Source: Pseudomonas sp. B21-048 (GTDB lineage: Bacteria > Pseudomonadota > Gammaproteobacteria > Pseudomonadales > Pseudomonadaceae). From it: DNA of 64,000 bases. Each line of letters opens with the position of its first letter. Within the stretch, counting starts at the first letter, position 1. The translations under genes and the position numbers were made by a program. The stretch is from the NCBI RefSeq assembly GCF_024748615.1, contig NZ_CP087168.1:1798001-1862000 (forward strand). Reading direction: 5' to 3'. Under the pieces are notes generated by a model, which was not told where the DNA came from, did no database searches, and worked only from the letters and a program-made list of their open reading frames with translations. Shown piece after piece: positions 51,606-60,599 of this stretch.

Positions 51606-52181
51606 TCAGCCCAACAACTCACTCATGGCAATGATCTGCTCCGCCACCTGTATCAGCTTCTGCTGGCGGCTCATGGCCTGGCGGCGCATCAGGGTGTAGG
51701 CCTCTTCTTCGTTGCAGTCCTTCATCTTCATCAGCAGCCCCTTGGCCAGCTCGATGCGCTTGCGCTCGGCCAGTTGCTGGTCGCGGGCATGCAGTTGCGC
51801 GCGCAGGGCCTGATCGCTTTCAAAGCGCGCCATGGCCACGTCGAGAATCGGCTGCAAGCGTTGTGCGTGAATGCCTTCGACGATGTAGGCACTGACGCCG
51901 GACTTGATCGCGCGACGCATCACGCCGGGGTCGTGCTCGTCGGTGAACATCACGATCGGCCGTGGTTGATCGCGGGTCACCAGCACCACTTGCTCCATCA
52001 CATCGCGGCTCGGTGACTCGGTATCGATCAGGATCACGTCCGGACGCACCGTTTCGACGCGCGCGGGCAGGTCAATGGTCAGGCCGGACTCGTCGATGAC
52101 CTCGAACCCGGCTTCGGTCAGAGCCGCCTTCAGACGCCCGACTTTTTTCGCAGTGTCATTGATCAGCAGGATACGCAACAT
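51606..52181 (-). CDS. nasT: ANTAR-domain response regulator NasT (transcription antiterminator)
   Basis: 191 aa. An N-terminal receiver-like domain (1-120; PDVILIDTESPSRD holds the Asp at about 52) is followed by a coiled linker and a C-terminal ANTAR domain (about 128-188: RIELAKGLLMKMKDCNEEEA, YTLMRRQAMSRQQKL). In Azotobacter and Pseudomonas relatives NasT binds nascent leader RNA of nitrate genes and prevents termination, while NasS sequesters it until nitrate or nitrite is present. It lies 15 bases after nasS, and two matching leader RNAs lie in this cluster. Confidence 0.94.
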   Translation of the reverse strand: MLRILLINDTAKKVGRLKAALTEAGFEVIDESGLTIDLPARVETVRPDVILIDTESPSRDVMEQVVLVTRDQPRPIVMFTDEHDPGVMRRAIKSGVSAYIVEGIHAQRLQPILDVAMARFESDQALRAQLHARDQQLAERKRIELAKGLLMKMKDCNEEEAYTLMRRQAMSRQQKLIQVAEQIIAMSELLG

Positions 52182-52196
52182 ATTCGTAGGCTCCTG

Positions 52197-53408
52197 TCAG
52201 CGGCTGGCGAGAAGGGGAGCGCTGTCGCTCATGGCGTTCAGCGTAAAGCTGCGGGCATAGCCGGCCGGGTCCGAGCCGTCCCAGACTTTGCCGTCGATCA
52301 GTTGACTGCTGCGCATTTCCTGACGCCGGGCGGGCACGCCGACAGCGGTGGCGGCCTCACGGTATAAGTCTAGTTGCTGGACCTGACGGGCCACGCCGAG
52401 GTAATCCGGGTCGTCACGCAACAAACCCCAGCGCCGGAACTGGGTCATGAACCACATACCGTCGGACAGATACGGAAAATTGACCTCGCCACCACCGTGG
52501 AAACGCATGGCGTGCGGGTCTTGCCAGCGATTGCCCAAACCATCGGCGTAGTCACCGAGCAAGCGCGGTTCGATGCAGTCGAGCGGTGCATCCAGATACT
52601 CGGGCGCACTCAACAGTTGCGCGGTGCTGCGGCGATTTTCGTGGCTGGCTTCGATGAATCGGCTGGCTTCGAGGATCGCCATCACCAATGCCCGTGCGGT
52701 ATTGGGGTATTGCTCGACAAAGGCGCGGGTGCAGCCGAGGACCTTTTCCGGGTGATCGGGCCAGAGTGTCTGGCTGGTGGCCATGGTAAACCCGAGATTC
52801 TGCTGCACCGCACTGGCCGCCCAGGGCTCGCCGACGCAGAAACCGTCGATGCGCCCGGCTTGCAGGTGCGCGACCATTTGCGGCGGCGGCACCACCACGC
52901 TGTCGACATCCTGCAATGGATGAATACCCTGACTCGCGAGCCAGTAATACAGCCACATGGCGTGGGTGCCCGTAGGAAATGTCTGGGCGAAGGTCAGTTT
53001 TGGGCGACTTTGGTGCACATGCAGGTGAAGTGCTTCAGGACTGGTCACGCCCAAGGCCTGCAAACTGTGGGAGAGGTTGATGCTCTGGCCGTTCTGGTTC
53101 AGACCCATGAGCACTGCCATGTCGGTGGAAGCTACGCCGCCGATCCCCAGATGCACGGCGTAAATCAGGCCGTACAGGCTGTGGGCGGCGTCGAGTTCGC
53201 CGCTGACCAGTTTGTCGCGCAGGTTGGCCCAGGACGATTGGCGCTTGAGGTTCAGGGTCAGGCCGTACGGTTGGGCGAAGCCCTGAGTGGCCGCGACCAC
53301 CACCGAGGCGCAGTCGCTCAGGGCCATGAAGCCGAGGTTGATGGCGGTTTTTTCCGGGGCATCGCTGCCATTGACCCAGGCCAGTGGGCCGGCTGATGGT
53401 TCGTTCAT
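52197..53408 (-). CDS. nasS: Nitrate/nitrite-responsive sensor protein NasS
   Basis: 403 aa from ATG 53408 (MNEPSAGPLAWVNGSDAPEK), chosen for GGAAGG upstream; an ATG six codons earlier lacks one. It belongs to the NrtA/CmpA nitrate-binding protein family but has no signal peptide, so it acts in the cytoplasm as a sensor rather than in transport. Motifs: INLGFMALSDCASVVVAATQ (about 21-40), FPTGTHAMWLYYWLASQGI and RIDGFCVGEPWAA. NasS binds and inhibits NasT and releases it on binding nitrate or nitrite. It is the first gene of the cluster. Confidence 0.92.
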   Translation of the reverse strand: MNEPSAGPLAWVNGSDAPEKTAINLGFMALSDCASVVVAATQGFAQPYGLTLNLKRQSSWANLRDKLVSGELDAAHSLYGLIYAVHLGIGGVASTDMAVLMGLNQNGQSINLSHSLQALGVTSPEALHLHVHQSRPKLTFAQTFPTGTHAMWLYYWLASQGIHPLQDVDSVVVPPPQMVAHLQAGRIDGFCVGEPWAASAVQQNLGFTMATSQTLWPDHPEKVLGCTRAFVEQYPNTARALVMAILEASRFIEASHENRRSTAQLLSAPEYLDAPLDCIEPRLLGDYADGLGNRWQDPHAMRFHGGGEVNFPYLSDGMWFMTQFRRWGLLRDDPDYLGVARQVQQLDLYREAATAVGVPARRQEMRSSQLIDGKVWDGSDPAGYARSFTLNAMSDSAPLLASR

Positions 53409-53595
53409 CGATTTCGCACCTTCCATAAAAAAGCGTCGTCCCAAGGCCCTTGCGTGGGCAAAGCCGGGTGACGACGCCATTGTCCTTCCACTCATCCCGC
53501 CGTTGGCATGAGTGCTGATGCCTGTGACGGTGCAAGGCATATGCCATCGCGGGTTGATTTTGTTGCGCGCCTCGCGTGAAGCCCTGATGCGCGGC

Positions 53596-53601
53596 TATAA
53601 T
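53596..53601 (+). promoter_or_regulatory. Possible pyrD promoter -10 element
   Basis: TATAAT in GGCTATAATCGCC, 37 bases before the pyrD start. No good -35 hexamer is visible at the proper distance. Confidence 0.35.
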
Positions 53602-53637
53602 CGCCGCCTCTCATCGCCAACCGAGTCAAGCCTGCCC

Positions 53638-54657
53638 ATGTACACCCTGGCCCGTCAGCTGTTGTTCAAACTTTCCCCGGAAACCTCCCACGATCTGTCC
53701 CTGGACCTGATCGGCGCGGGCGGGCGTTTGGGCCTCAACGGTCTGCTGTGCAAGGCACCGGCGAAACTGCCGGTGACAGTCATGGGCCTGGAGTTCCCGA
53801 ACCCGGTGGGTTTGGCGGCCGGTCTGGACAAAAACGGTGCGGCAATCGATGGCTTTGCCCAATTGGGTTTCGGTTTTGTCGAAATCGGCACCATCACTCC
53901 GCGCCCGCAACCGGGCAACCCGAAACCACGGATTTTCCGCTTGCCGGACGCTGAGGCGATCATCAACCGCATGGGCTTCAACAACCTCGGCGTCGATCAC
54001 TTGCTCGCTCGCGTGGCGGCGGCCAAGTACAAGGGCGTGCTGGGCATCAATATCGGCAAGAATTTCGATACACCGGTTGAGCGTGCGGTCGATGACTACC
54101 TGATCTGCTTGGACAAGGTCTATGCCCATGCCAGCTACGTGACGGTCAATGTCAGTTCGCCGAACACCCCGGGCCTGCGCAGCTTGCAATTCGGCGATTC
54201 GCTCAAGCAGTTGCTCGCCGACCTGGCCACGCGCCGGGCGGAACTGGCCCTGCGTCATGGCAAGCATGTTCCGCTGGCGATCAAGATCGCGCCGGACATG
54301 ACCGACGAAGAAACCGCTCAAGTCGCCCAAGCGTTGATCGAAACCGGGATGGATGCGGTGATTGCCACCAACACCACCCTGAGCCGCGTTGGTGTCGAAG
54401 GCCTGGAACATGGTGACGAGGCGGGCGGGTTGTCCGGTGCACCGGTTCGTGACAAGAGCACTCACACGGTGAAGGTGCTGGCGGCGGAACTGGCCGGTCG
54501 CTTGCCGATCATCGCTGTGGGCGGCATCACCGAAGGCAAGCACGCGGCTGAGAAAATCGCCGCGGGTGCGAGTTTGGTGCAGCTTTACTCTGGCTTCATC
54601 TATAAGGGCCCGGCGCTGATTCGTGAATCGGTGGATGCCATCGCCGCGCTGCGCTAA
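53638..54657 (+). CDS. pyrD: Dihydroorotate dehydrogenase (quinone), class 2
   Basis: 339 aa from ATG 53638 ([20 protein letters not shown]), the family N-terminus; upstream in-frame codons from 53512 are leader. It oxidises dihydroorotate to orotate with ubiquinone in pyrimidine synthesis. The N-terminal amphipathic helices that dock to the membrane are followed by the FMN barrel: [20 protein letters not shown] (about 57-76), [15 protein letters not shown] (catalytic Ser of class 2), ATNTTLSR and [16 protein letters not shown]. The length is normal. Confidence 0.96.
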   Translation: MYTLARQLLFKLSPETSHDLSLDLIGAGGRLGLNGLLCKAPAKLPVTVMGLEFPNPVGLAAGLDKNGAAIDGFAQLGFGFVEIGTITPRPQPGNPKPRIFRLPDAEAIINRMGFNNLGVDHLLARVAAAKYKGVLGINIGKNFDTPVERAVDDYLICLDKVYAHASYVTVNVSSPNTPGLRSLQFGDSLKQLLADLATRRAELALRHGKHVPLAIKIAPDMTDEETAQVAQALIETGMDAVIATNTTLSRVGVEGLEHGDEAGGLSGAPVRDKSTHTVKVLAAELAGRLPIIAVGGITEGKHAAEKIAAGASLVQLYSGFIYKGPALIRESVDAIAALR

Positions 54658-54659
54658 CC

Positions 54660-54753
54660 CCTGTGGGAGCGGGCTTGCTCGCGAAAGCGTTGGGTCAGTC
54701 AACATCATTCTTGAATGTTAAATCGCTTTCGCGAGCAAGCCCGCTCCCACAGG
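54660..54753. repeat. REP doublet with 30-bp perfect arms after pyrD
   Basis: 54660-54689 (starting CCTGTGGGAGCGGGCTTGCT) and 54724-54753 are exact reverse complements around 34 bases. It lies between the convergent pyrD and rmf genes. Confidence 0.95.
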
Positions 54754-54793
54754 TAATGTGTTTGCAGCTCGAGATTGAGTTTCTGGCAGGCAT

Positions 54794-54819
54794 AAAAAAG
54801 GGCTCCTCGAAGGAGCCCC
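54794..54819 (-). terminator. Rho-independent terminator of rmf
   Basis: On the minus strand GGGGCTCCTT CGA GGAGCCC followed by six T. Confidence 0.85.
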
Positions 54820-54904
54820 TGGGCCGAAGCCCGCCGTCCGGATGGGACGTGCGTGGTTAAGTCGTAGCGTAATCAGATTGTCGTGTCGGAGTGTGTGCCC
54901 TGTA

Positions 54905-55120
54905 TTAACCGACGGCGTGAAGTTCGTTGAGTCTGTGGATTCCCGCAGTGCCGGTCATACCGTCCCAGTTGTCGCCGCGTCCTTCTCGCCAGCCATTGAT
55001 CCAGGCTTGGCGTACCGACGGTAGAGTAAAAGGGCAAAGCTCACGGGATTTACCACCAACGCCATATTGATATCCGCGCAAAAATGCTCTTTCCAACGGA
55101 TCACGCTTAAGTCTTCTCAT
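54905..55120 (-). CDS. rmf: Ribosome modulation factor
   Basis: 71 aa. It has the RMF signature: MRRLKRDPLERAFLRGYQYG (residues 1-20), then GKSRELCPF and RQAWINGWREGRGDNW. RMF binds 30S subunits in stationary phase and drives 70S ribosomes into inactive 100S dimers, protecting them. The C-terminal tail after about residue 55 is longer and more variable than in E. coli (55 aa), as is usual in Pseudomonas. It is monocistronic with a strong terminator. Confidence 0.95.
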   Translation of the reverse strand: MRRLKRDPLERAFLRGYQYGVGGKSRELCPFTLPSVRQAWINGWREGRGDNWDGMTGTAGIHRLNELHAVG

Positions 55121-55650
55121 AGGGTGTTGCCCTCACTTGTTGACTGTATTTATCGCGTCGACCTCAATCGAGGTCAGGCAGAAAAATCCTGCCGTTGGCG
55201 GCTCGCTGCCGGCGTCGCGAGCCAAGGTGTTGACGCCGTTGCGACGTCAACCTGTGTTGAGTTCTAACCAATGCGTCACATCGAGGGAATGATCGTTTTG
55301 TCATAAGAACGTAACCATAAAGATGCTATGGCCATAAGTAACACGATATTTGTCCCGTGTTTATTGGCCAAACACCGGTATGATCGGCCCTGCGCGGGAT
55401 GAGAGGGTTGAGGCCTTTAACGAGAATGACACCCGTTCACTTGGGGACTATTCGACGAAGGGTCGACTTATGACATTTTGTTGCATCAACTTTTATATCT
55501 GTCCTGGCATCTAAGCTCTTTTAACCCGAGCAGTCAGGGTGGGACGGCACACCTTCGTGCCACGCGGGCGTTCTGTTAGAAAAACGCCTGATTGAAAACC
55601 GGATCGGCAATGCGTTGCCGGTTCACTTAGCTAAAGGCTCTGGAATTACC
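55121..55650. other. 530-base intergenic region between divergent rmf and rlmKL
   Basis: No credible gene is visible in either strand. It should hold the rmf promoter (stationary phase and stringent response) and the rlmKL promoter. Two hairpins are visible just before rlmKL: GGCGTT / AACGCC at about 55567-55587 and a stem centred on CGGCAA TGCG TTGCCG at about 55605-55620. These may be an attenuator or part of a short leader RNA. Confidence 0.5.
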
Positions 55651-57921
55651 ATGTCCGATCGTTTCGAACTCTTCCTCACTTGCCCCAAAGGCCTTGAAGG
55701 CCTGCTCATCGAGGAAGCCGTCGGGCTTGGCCTTGAGGAAGCACGTGAGCACACCTCGGCTGTGCGCGGCATGGCCACCATGGAAACCGCCTATCGCCTG
55801 TGTCTGTGGTCGCGTCTGGCGAACCGCGTGCTGCTGGTGCTCAAGCGTTTCCCGATGAAGGACGCCGAAGACCTCTACCACGGCGTGCTGGATATCGAGT
55901 GGCAAGACCACATGCTCAACGATGGCACCCTGGCCGTCGAATTCAGCGGTCACGGTTCGGGTATCGACAACACGCACTTCGGCGCTTTGAAGGTCAAGGA
56001 TGCGATCGTCGATAAACTGCGCACCCCGCAAGGCGATCGTCCGTCCATCGACAAGCTCAACCCCGACCTGCGCATTCACCTGCGCCTGGACCGTGGCGAA
56101 GCGATTTTGTCCCTCGACCTTTCCGGCCACAGCCTGCACCAGCGCGGTTACCGCTTGCAGCAGGGCGCGGCGCCGCTGAAGGAAAACCTCGCGGCGGCGA
56201 TTCTGATCCGTTCCGGCTGGCCACGAATTGCCGCCGATGGCGGCGCGCTGGCTGACCCGATGTGCGGTGTCGGTACGTTCCTGGTCGAAGCGGCGATGAT
56301 CGCCGCCGACATGGCGCCGAACCTGCGTCGCGAGCAATGGGGCTTCACCGCCTGGCTCGGTCACGTGCCGGCGCTGTGGAAAAAACTTCACGAAGAAGCC
56401 ACCGAACGCGCCGCAGCCGGCCTGGCCAAGCCACCGCTGTGGATTCGCGGTTATGAAGCTGACCCACGCCTGATTCAACCGGGCCGCAATAACGTCGAAC
56501 GTGCCGGCCTGAGCGAGTGGATCAAGATCTATCAGGGCGAAGTTGCGACATTCGAGCCGCGCCCGGACCAGAACCAGAAAGGTCTGGTGATCTGCAACCC
56601 TCCGTACGGCGAGCGTCTGGGCGATGAGGCGAGTCTGCTCTATCTCTACCAGAACCTCGGCGAACGTCTGCGTCAGGCGTGCCTGAACTGGGAAGCGGCG
56701 GTGTTCACCGGCGCCCCGGACTTGGGCAAGCGCATGGGTATCCGCAGCCACAAGCAGTATTCGTTCTGGAACGGTGCCTTGCCGTGCAAATTGCTGCTGA
56801 TCAAGGTCACGCCGGACCAGTTCGTCACCGGCGAGCGTCGTACTCCGGAACAGCGCCAGATCGAGCGCGAACAGGCCGAGTCCGATGCGCCGTCGAACAT
56901 CGAAGCGCCGGGCAAGTATGAGAAGTACAACAAGAACGGCAACCCGATCAAACCGGCCCCGGTGGTGATCGAGCAACCGCGCTTGAGCGAAGGCGGGCAG
57001 ATGTTTGCCAACCGTCTGCAAAAGAACGTCAAGGCGCTGGGCAAGTGGGTCAAGCGTGAAGGCATTGACTGCTATCGTGTCTACGACGCCGACATGCCGG
57101 AATATTCCATGGCCATCGACCTGTATCACGATTGGGTCCACGTCCAGGAATACGCCGCACCGAAATCCATCGACCCGGAAAAAGCCTCGGCGCGGATGTT
57201 CGATGCCCTGGCGGCGATTCCGCAAGCGTTGAACATCGACAAGAACCGGGTGGTGGTCAAGCGTCGCGAGCGTCAGAGCGGCACCAAGCAGTACGAGCGT
57301 CAGAGCGCGCAGGGCAAGTTCAATGAGGTCAATGAAGGCGGCGTAAAGCTGCTGGTGAACCTCACCGACTACCTCGACACCGGGCTGTTCCTCGACCACC
57401 GGCCGATGCGCATGCGGATCCAGAAAGAAGCGGCCGGCAAGCGCTTCCTCAACCTGTATTGCTACACCGCGACGGCCAGCGTTCATGCAGCCAAGGGGGG
57501 CGCGCGCAGCACCACCAGCGTTGACCTGTCGAAAACCTATCTGGATTGGGCGCGTCGCAACCTGTCGCTGAACGGTTTCTCCGACAAGAACCGTCTGGAG
57601 CAGGGCGATGTGATGGCCTGGCTCGATGCCTGCCGTGACGAATATGACCTGATCTTCATCGACCCGCCGACCTTCTCCAACTCCAAGCGCATGGAAGGGA
57701 TTTTCGACGTGCAGCGTGATCAGGTGCAGTTGATCGACCTGGCCATGGCACGTCTGGCGCCGGGCGGGGTGTTGTACTTCTCCAACAACTTCCGCAAGTT
57801 CCAGCTCGAGGAAAACCTCACCGAGCGTTATGCCGTTGAAGAAATCACCGCCCAGACCATCGATCCGGATTTCGCCCGTAATGGCAAGATCCACCGTGCG
57901 TGGAAGATCACTGCACGCTGA
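55651..57921 (+). CDS. rlmKL: Bifunctional 23S rRNA (guanine-N2)/(guanine-N7)-methyltransferase RlmKL
   Basis: 756 aa from ATG 55651 (MSDRFELFLTCPKGLEGLLI). The N-terminal half methylates G2445 at N2 (RlmL) and the C-terminal half methylates G2069 at N7 (RlmK). A THUMP domain (about 45-155) is followed by the RlmL methyltransferase with ADPMCGVGTFLVEAAMIAAD (SAM loop, about 207-226) and the catalytic N-P-P-Y in VICNPPYGERLG. The RlmK domain has FLNLYCYTATASVHAAKGGA (about 604-623) and FIDPPTFSNSKR. The length agrees with the fused gammaproteobacterial enzyme. A terminator-like hairpin follows. Confidence 0.95.
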   Translation: MSDRFELFLTCPKGLEGLLIEEAVGLGLEEAREHTSAVRGMATMETAYRLCLWSRLANRVLLVLKRFPMKDAEDLYHGVLDIEWQDHMLNDGTLAVEFSGHGSGIDNTHFGALKVKDAIVDKLRTPQGDRPSIDKLNPDLRIHLRLDRGEAILSLDLSGHSLHQRGYRLQQGAAPLKENLAAAILIRSGWPRIAADGGALADPMCGVGTFLVEAAMIAADMAPNLRREQWGFTAWLGHVPALWKKLHEEATERAAAGLAKPPLWIRGYEADPRLIQPGRNNVERAGLSEWIKIYQGEVATFEPRPDQNQKGLVICNPPYGERLGDEASLLYLYQNLGERLRQACLNWEAAVFTGAPDLGKRMGIRSHKQYSFWNGALPCKLLLIKVTPDQFVTGERRTPEQRQIEREQAESDAPSNIEAPGKYEKYNKNGNPIKPAPVVIEQPRLSEGGQMFANRLQKNVKALGKWVKREGIDCYRVYDADMPEYSMAIDLYHDWVHVQEYAAPKSIDPEKASARMFDALAAIPQALNIDKNRVVVKRRERQSGTKQYERQSAQGKFNEVNEGGVKLLVNLTDYLDTGLFLDHRPMRMRIQKEAAGKRFLNLYCYTATASVHAAKGGARSTTSVDLSKTYLDWARRNLSLNGFSDKNRLEQGDVMAWLDACRDEYDLIFIDPPTFSNSKRMEGIFDVQRDQVQLIDLAMARLAPGGVLYFSNNFRKFQLEENLTERYAVEEITAQTIDPDFARNGKIHRAWKITAR

Positions 57922-57940
57922 TATTTGAGCCTGATTGGAT

Positions 57941-57976
57941 CCAGAGCCTTGATTTTTAAAGGCTCTTGGTTCTTTC
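57941..57976 (+). terminator. Rho-independent terminator of rlmKL
   Basis: CCAGAGCCTT ... AAGGCTCTTGG stem with one bulge, followed by TTCTTT. Confidence 0.7.
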
Positions 57977-58062
57977 AGTGCTGGTCAAATTAGTGGCTAA
58001 TAGCTATAACTCCACCCATGGCCAATGGGCTTTTCCGGCACCTGGCGTTTTGAGTTGTCTCT

Positions 58063-60453
58063 ATGTCGTTGCACGCCGTGCGCCCCAAGATCCTGGGTTT
58101 TATCCGCGAAGATGTTTCGGCCTGGCTGGTCGCGCTGCTGGTATTGCTGGTCGGCGGGATTCTCACGGGATTGCTGGCCTGGGCGACGTTCAATCAGTTT
58201 CATCAGCAACTGCGGCAACGTTTCCAGTTGCTCGCCAGTGAACGTTATAGCCGTATTGAAGAACGTTTCGAAGATCAGGCGCAGCGCCTCGATGGCCTGC
58301 GTCGGTTCTTTATCAATTCCGAATTGGTGTCCCGCGAGGAATTCGAAGGTTTCGCCAAATCGCTTTTGCGTCGTACTCAGGCCTACTCTTGGGCCCCCCG
58401 GGTTTCCGGCCCCGAACGTCCCTTGCTTGAACGCGCGGTGCGTGCAGAAGGCTTGAGCGATTTCACCTTTCGCGAACTCACCGTCAATGGCCAATTGCAA
58501 CCGGCCGCGGAGCGGGACGAGTACGTACCGGTGCTTTACACCCAAACCCAAAGCCGACTGCCCGCGCCGCTGGGTTACGACTTGCTGGCTCAATCCCTGC
58601 GTCGTTCGACCCTGGAACGGGCCGATCGCAATCGCAATATGGCCGTGTCGCAACCGTTGCATCTGGTAGGCGTCGAGCCCGCCTATTCGCGTGGCGTGTT
58701 GCTGGTAGCGCCCGTCAGCCGTCAGAACCTTGTGAACACCGCACCCGCCGGCTATGTCATTGCAGTGATCAGCATGCGCCAGCTGTTGGGGGACGGGCTG
58801 CCGGAAGAAAATCATGACGCTCTCTCGGTGCGTATCCTCGACTTGTCCACCGATGATCAGCACGAGGTGTTGTACGAGTCGACCAACCCGGCGGGGGCCA
58901 GTGACTTGTCCTCCACGCGATGGCTACGCCTGGCCGACCATGAGTATCAAGTGGAGATGCGCCCCAGCGCCGCGTTCCTGGCAGCCAACCATTCCTCGGT
59001 GAACAGCCAGGTGATACTCGGCGGTTTGCTCAGCCTTCTGCTCAGTGTGTTTCTCTATGTGCTGGTCAGCCAGCGCCAGCGGGCACTGAAAATGGTGGAG
59101 CAGCGGACCCGGGAACTTCACGACCGTGAGCAAGAGTTACGCGGCACGCATGGCCAGTTGCGCGGTGTGCTGGATGCCGCGACTCAGGTGGCGATCATCG
59201 CTACCGACTTGCGCGGGATCATCAGCACGTTCAATGCCGGGGCAGAGCAAATGCTCGGTTATTCGAGCGTGCAGGCCGTGGGCCACATGACCCTGGAAAA
59301 TCTGCACCTGCCACGGGAGCTCGAAGCGCGCGCGGCCGAACTGAGCGTGCGCTATGGCAAACCGATCCCGACGTGTCAGGCGATGTTGGTCGAGCGCAGG
59401 GAAAAGAGCGGTCACGAAGCGCGAGAATGGACGCTGATCCGCCACGATGGCAGTCATTTGACGGTGAACATGCTGGCGACCCCGGTCCTCGACGAGCAAG
59501 GTTTGTGGGTCGGGCACCTGGCGATCTGTATTGACATCACTGAGCGCAAACGCGTCCACGAGGCCCTGGCGGCACGGGACCTGTTGTTGAAGAAGCTCAG
59601 TGCCCATGTCCCTGGAGGAATTTACCAGTTCAAAATGGAATTCGATGGCCGCTTCAGCGTGATCTACGCCAGCGACGGTATCCGCGAGATCTACGAGCTC
59701 GAGCCGGATGTCCTGTTGCTCAATGCCGAAGCGGTATTCGCGCGGATCCATCCTCAGGACACGCGTCGGGTCCGCGCGTCGATCCAGGCATCGGCGAACA
59801 CTCTCAGCCACTGGCGCGAGGAGTATCGCGTGCAACTGCCCGAGCGTGGTCTGCGCTGGGTCCGCGGCGAAGCGACTCCGGAAGAACTGCCCGGTGGCGG
59901 TGTGCTGTGGCATGGCTACATTTCGGACATCTCCGACCTCAAGCGCGTGGAAGAAGAATTACGCGCACTGTCGGTAACCGACTCCCTGACGGGAATCCAC
60001 AACCGTCGTTACTTCCAGGAGCGCCTGACCACCGAAATGGCCCGGGTTGAGCGCGGCGGTGGCGAGTTGTCGGTGATCATGCTCGACATCGATCACTTCA
60101 AGCGCATCAACGACCAGCATGGTCATGCCGTGGGTGATCGGGTATTGCAAGCCGTGTGCGAGCGCATTGGTGGTCGCCTGCGGCGCACTGATGTGTTCTG
60201 TCGCCTGGGCGGCGAAGAATTCATGGTGCTCTGCCCGGATATCGACCGCGCACAGGCGCATGTGCTGGCTGTAGAGTTGTGGCAAGGGTTGCGCAGTGCG
60301 CCAATCGACGAGGTCGGAACCGTCACCGCGAGTTTCGGGATTGCCAGCTGGAAGGCCGGAGAGGGCGCGGATGCGTTGTTGCTGCGGGCTGACTCAGGGG
60401 TGTATGCGGCGAAACAGGCGGGACGGGATAGGGTTGAGGGGCAGATGAGCTAG
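58063..60453 (+). CDS. Membrane-bound CHASE-PAS-GGDEF diguanylate cyclase
   Basis: 796 aa. A transmembrane helix at about 20-43 (LVALLVLLVGGILTGLLAWA), a periplasmic CHASE sensor (about 50-300: RLDGLRRFFINSELVSREEF) and a second helix at about 318-335 (VILGGLLSLLLSVFLYVLVS). A short coiled segment and two PAS domains (about 360-480 and 500-620) follow. The GGDEF domain at about 625-790 has a canonical G-G-E-E-F active site in FCRLGGEEFMVLCPDIDRAQ and an upstream R-x-x-D inhibitory site (RRTD, five residues before). It should make cyclic di-GMP under product inhibition. The ligand is unknown. No operon partner is adjacent. Confidence 0.93.
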   Translation: MSLHAVRPKILGFIREDVSAWLVALLVLLVGGILTGLLAWATFNQFHQQLRQRFQLLASERYSRIEERFEDQAQRLDGLRRFFINSELVSREEFEGFAKSLLRRTQAYSWAPRVSGPERPLLERAVRAEGLSDFTFRELTVNGQLQPAAERDEYVPVLYTQTQSRLPAPLGYDLLAQSLRRSTLERADRNRNMAVSQPLHLVGVEPAYSRGVLLVAPVSRQNLVNTAPAGYVIAVISMRQLLGDGLPEENHDALSVRILDLSTDDQHEVLYESTNPAGASDLSSTRWLRLADHEYQVEMRPSAAFLAANHSSVNSQVILGGLLSLLLSVFLYVLVSQRQRALKMVEQRTRELHDREQELRGTHGQLRGVLDAATQVAIIATDLRGIISTFNAGAEQMLGYSSVQAVGHMTLENLHLPRELEARAAELSVRYGKPIPTCQAMLVERREKSGHEAREWTLIRHDGSHLTVNMLATPVLDEQGLWVGHLAICIDITERKRVHEALAARDLLLKKLSAHVPGGIYQFKMEFDGRFSVIYASDGIREIYELEPDVLLLNAEAVFARIHPQDTRRVRASIQASANTLSHWREEYRVQLPERGLRWVRGEATPEELPGGGVLWHGYISDISDLKRVEEELRALSVTDSLTGIHNRRYFQERLTTEMARVERGGGELSVIMLDIDHFKRINDQHGHAVGDRVLQAVCERIGGRLRRTDVFCRLGGEEFMVLCPDIDRAQAHVLAVELWQGLRSAPIDEVGTVTASFGIASWKAGEGADALLLRADSGVYAAKQAGRDRVEGQMS

Positions 60454-60490
60454 CCCGGGGTGTACGCAATCCCTGTGGGAGCGAGCCTAT

Positions 60491-60581
60491 GTGGCGAGGG
60501 GGCTTGCCCCCGTTCGAGTGCGCAGCGCTCGCCTATTCTGGGTCCGCTACGCGGCCCAACGGGGGCAAGCCCCCTCGCCAC
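60491..60581. repeat. GTGGCGAGGGGGCTTGCCCCC repeat pair
   Basis: 24-bp perfect arms at 60491-60514 and 60558-60581 between the convergent diguanylate cyclase and dacB genes. It is the same repeat family as 51461-51595. Confidence 0.9.
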
Positions 60582-60599
60582 ACTGGATTTAAGGCTCGA

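Noticed and set aside
55627-57894. 755-aa open frame antisense to rlmKL
   Set aside because: Shadow of a long GC-rich gene; no family match and no ribosome-binding site.
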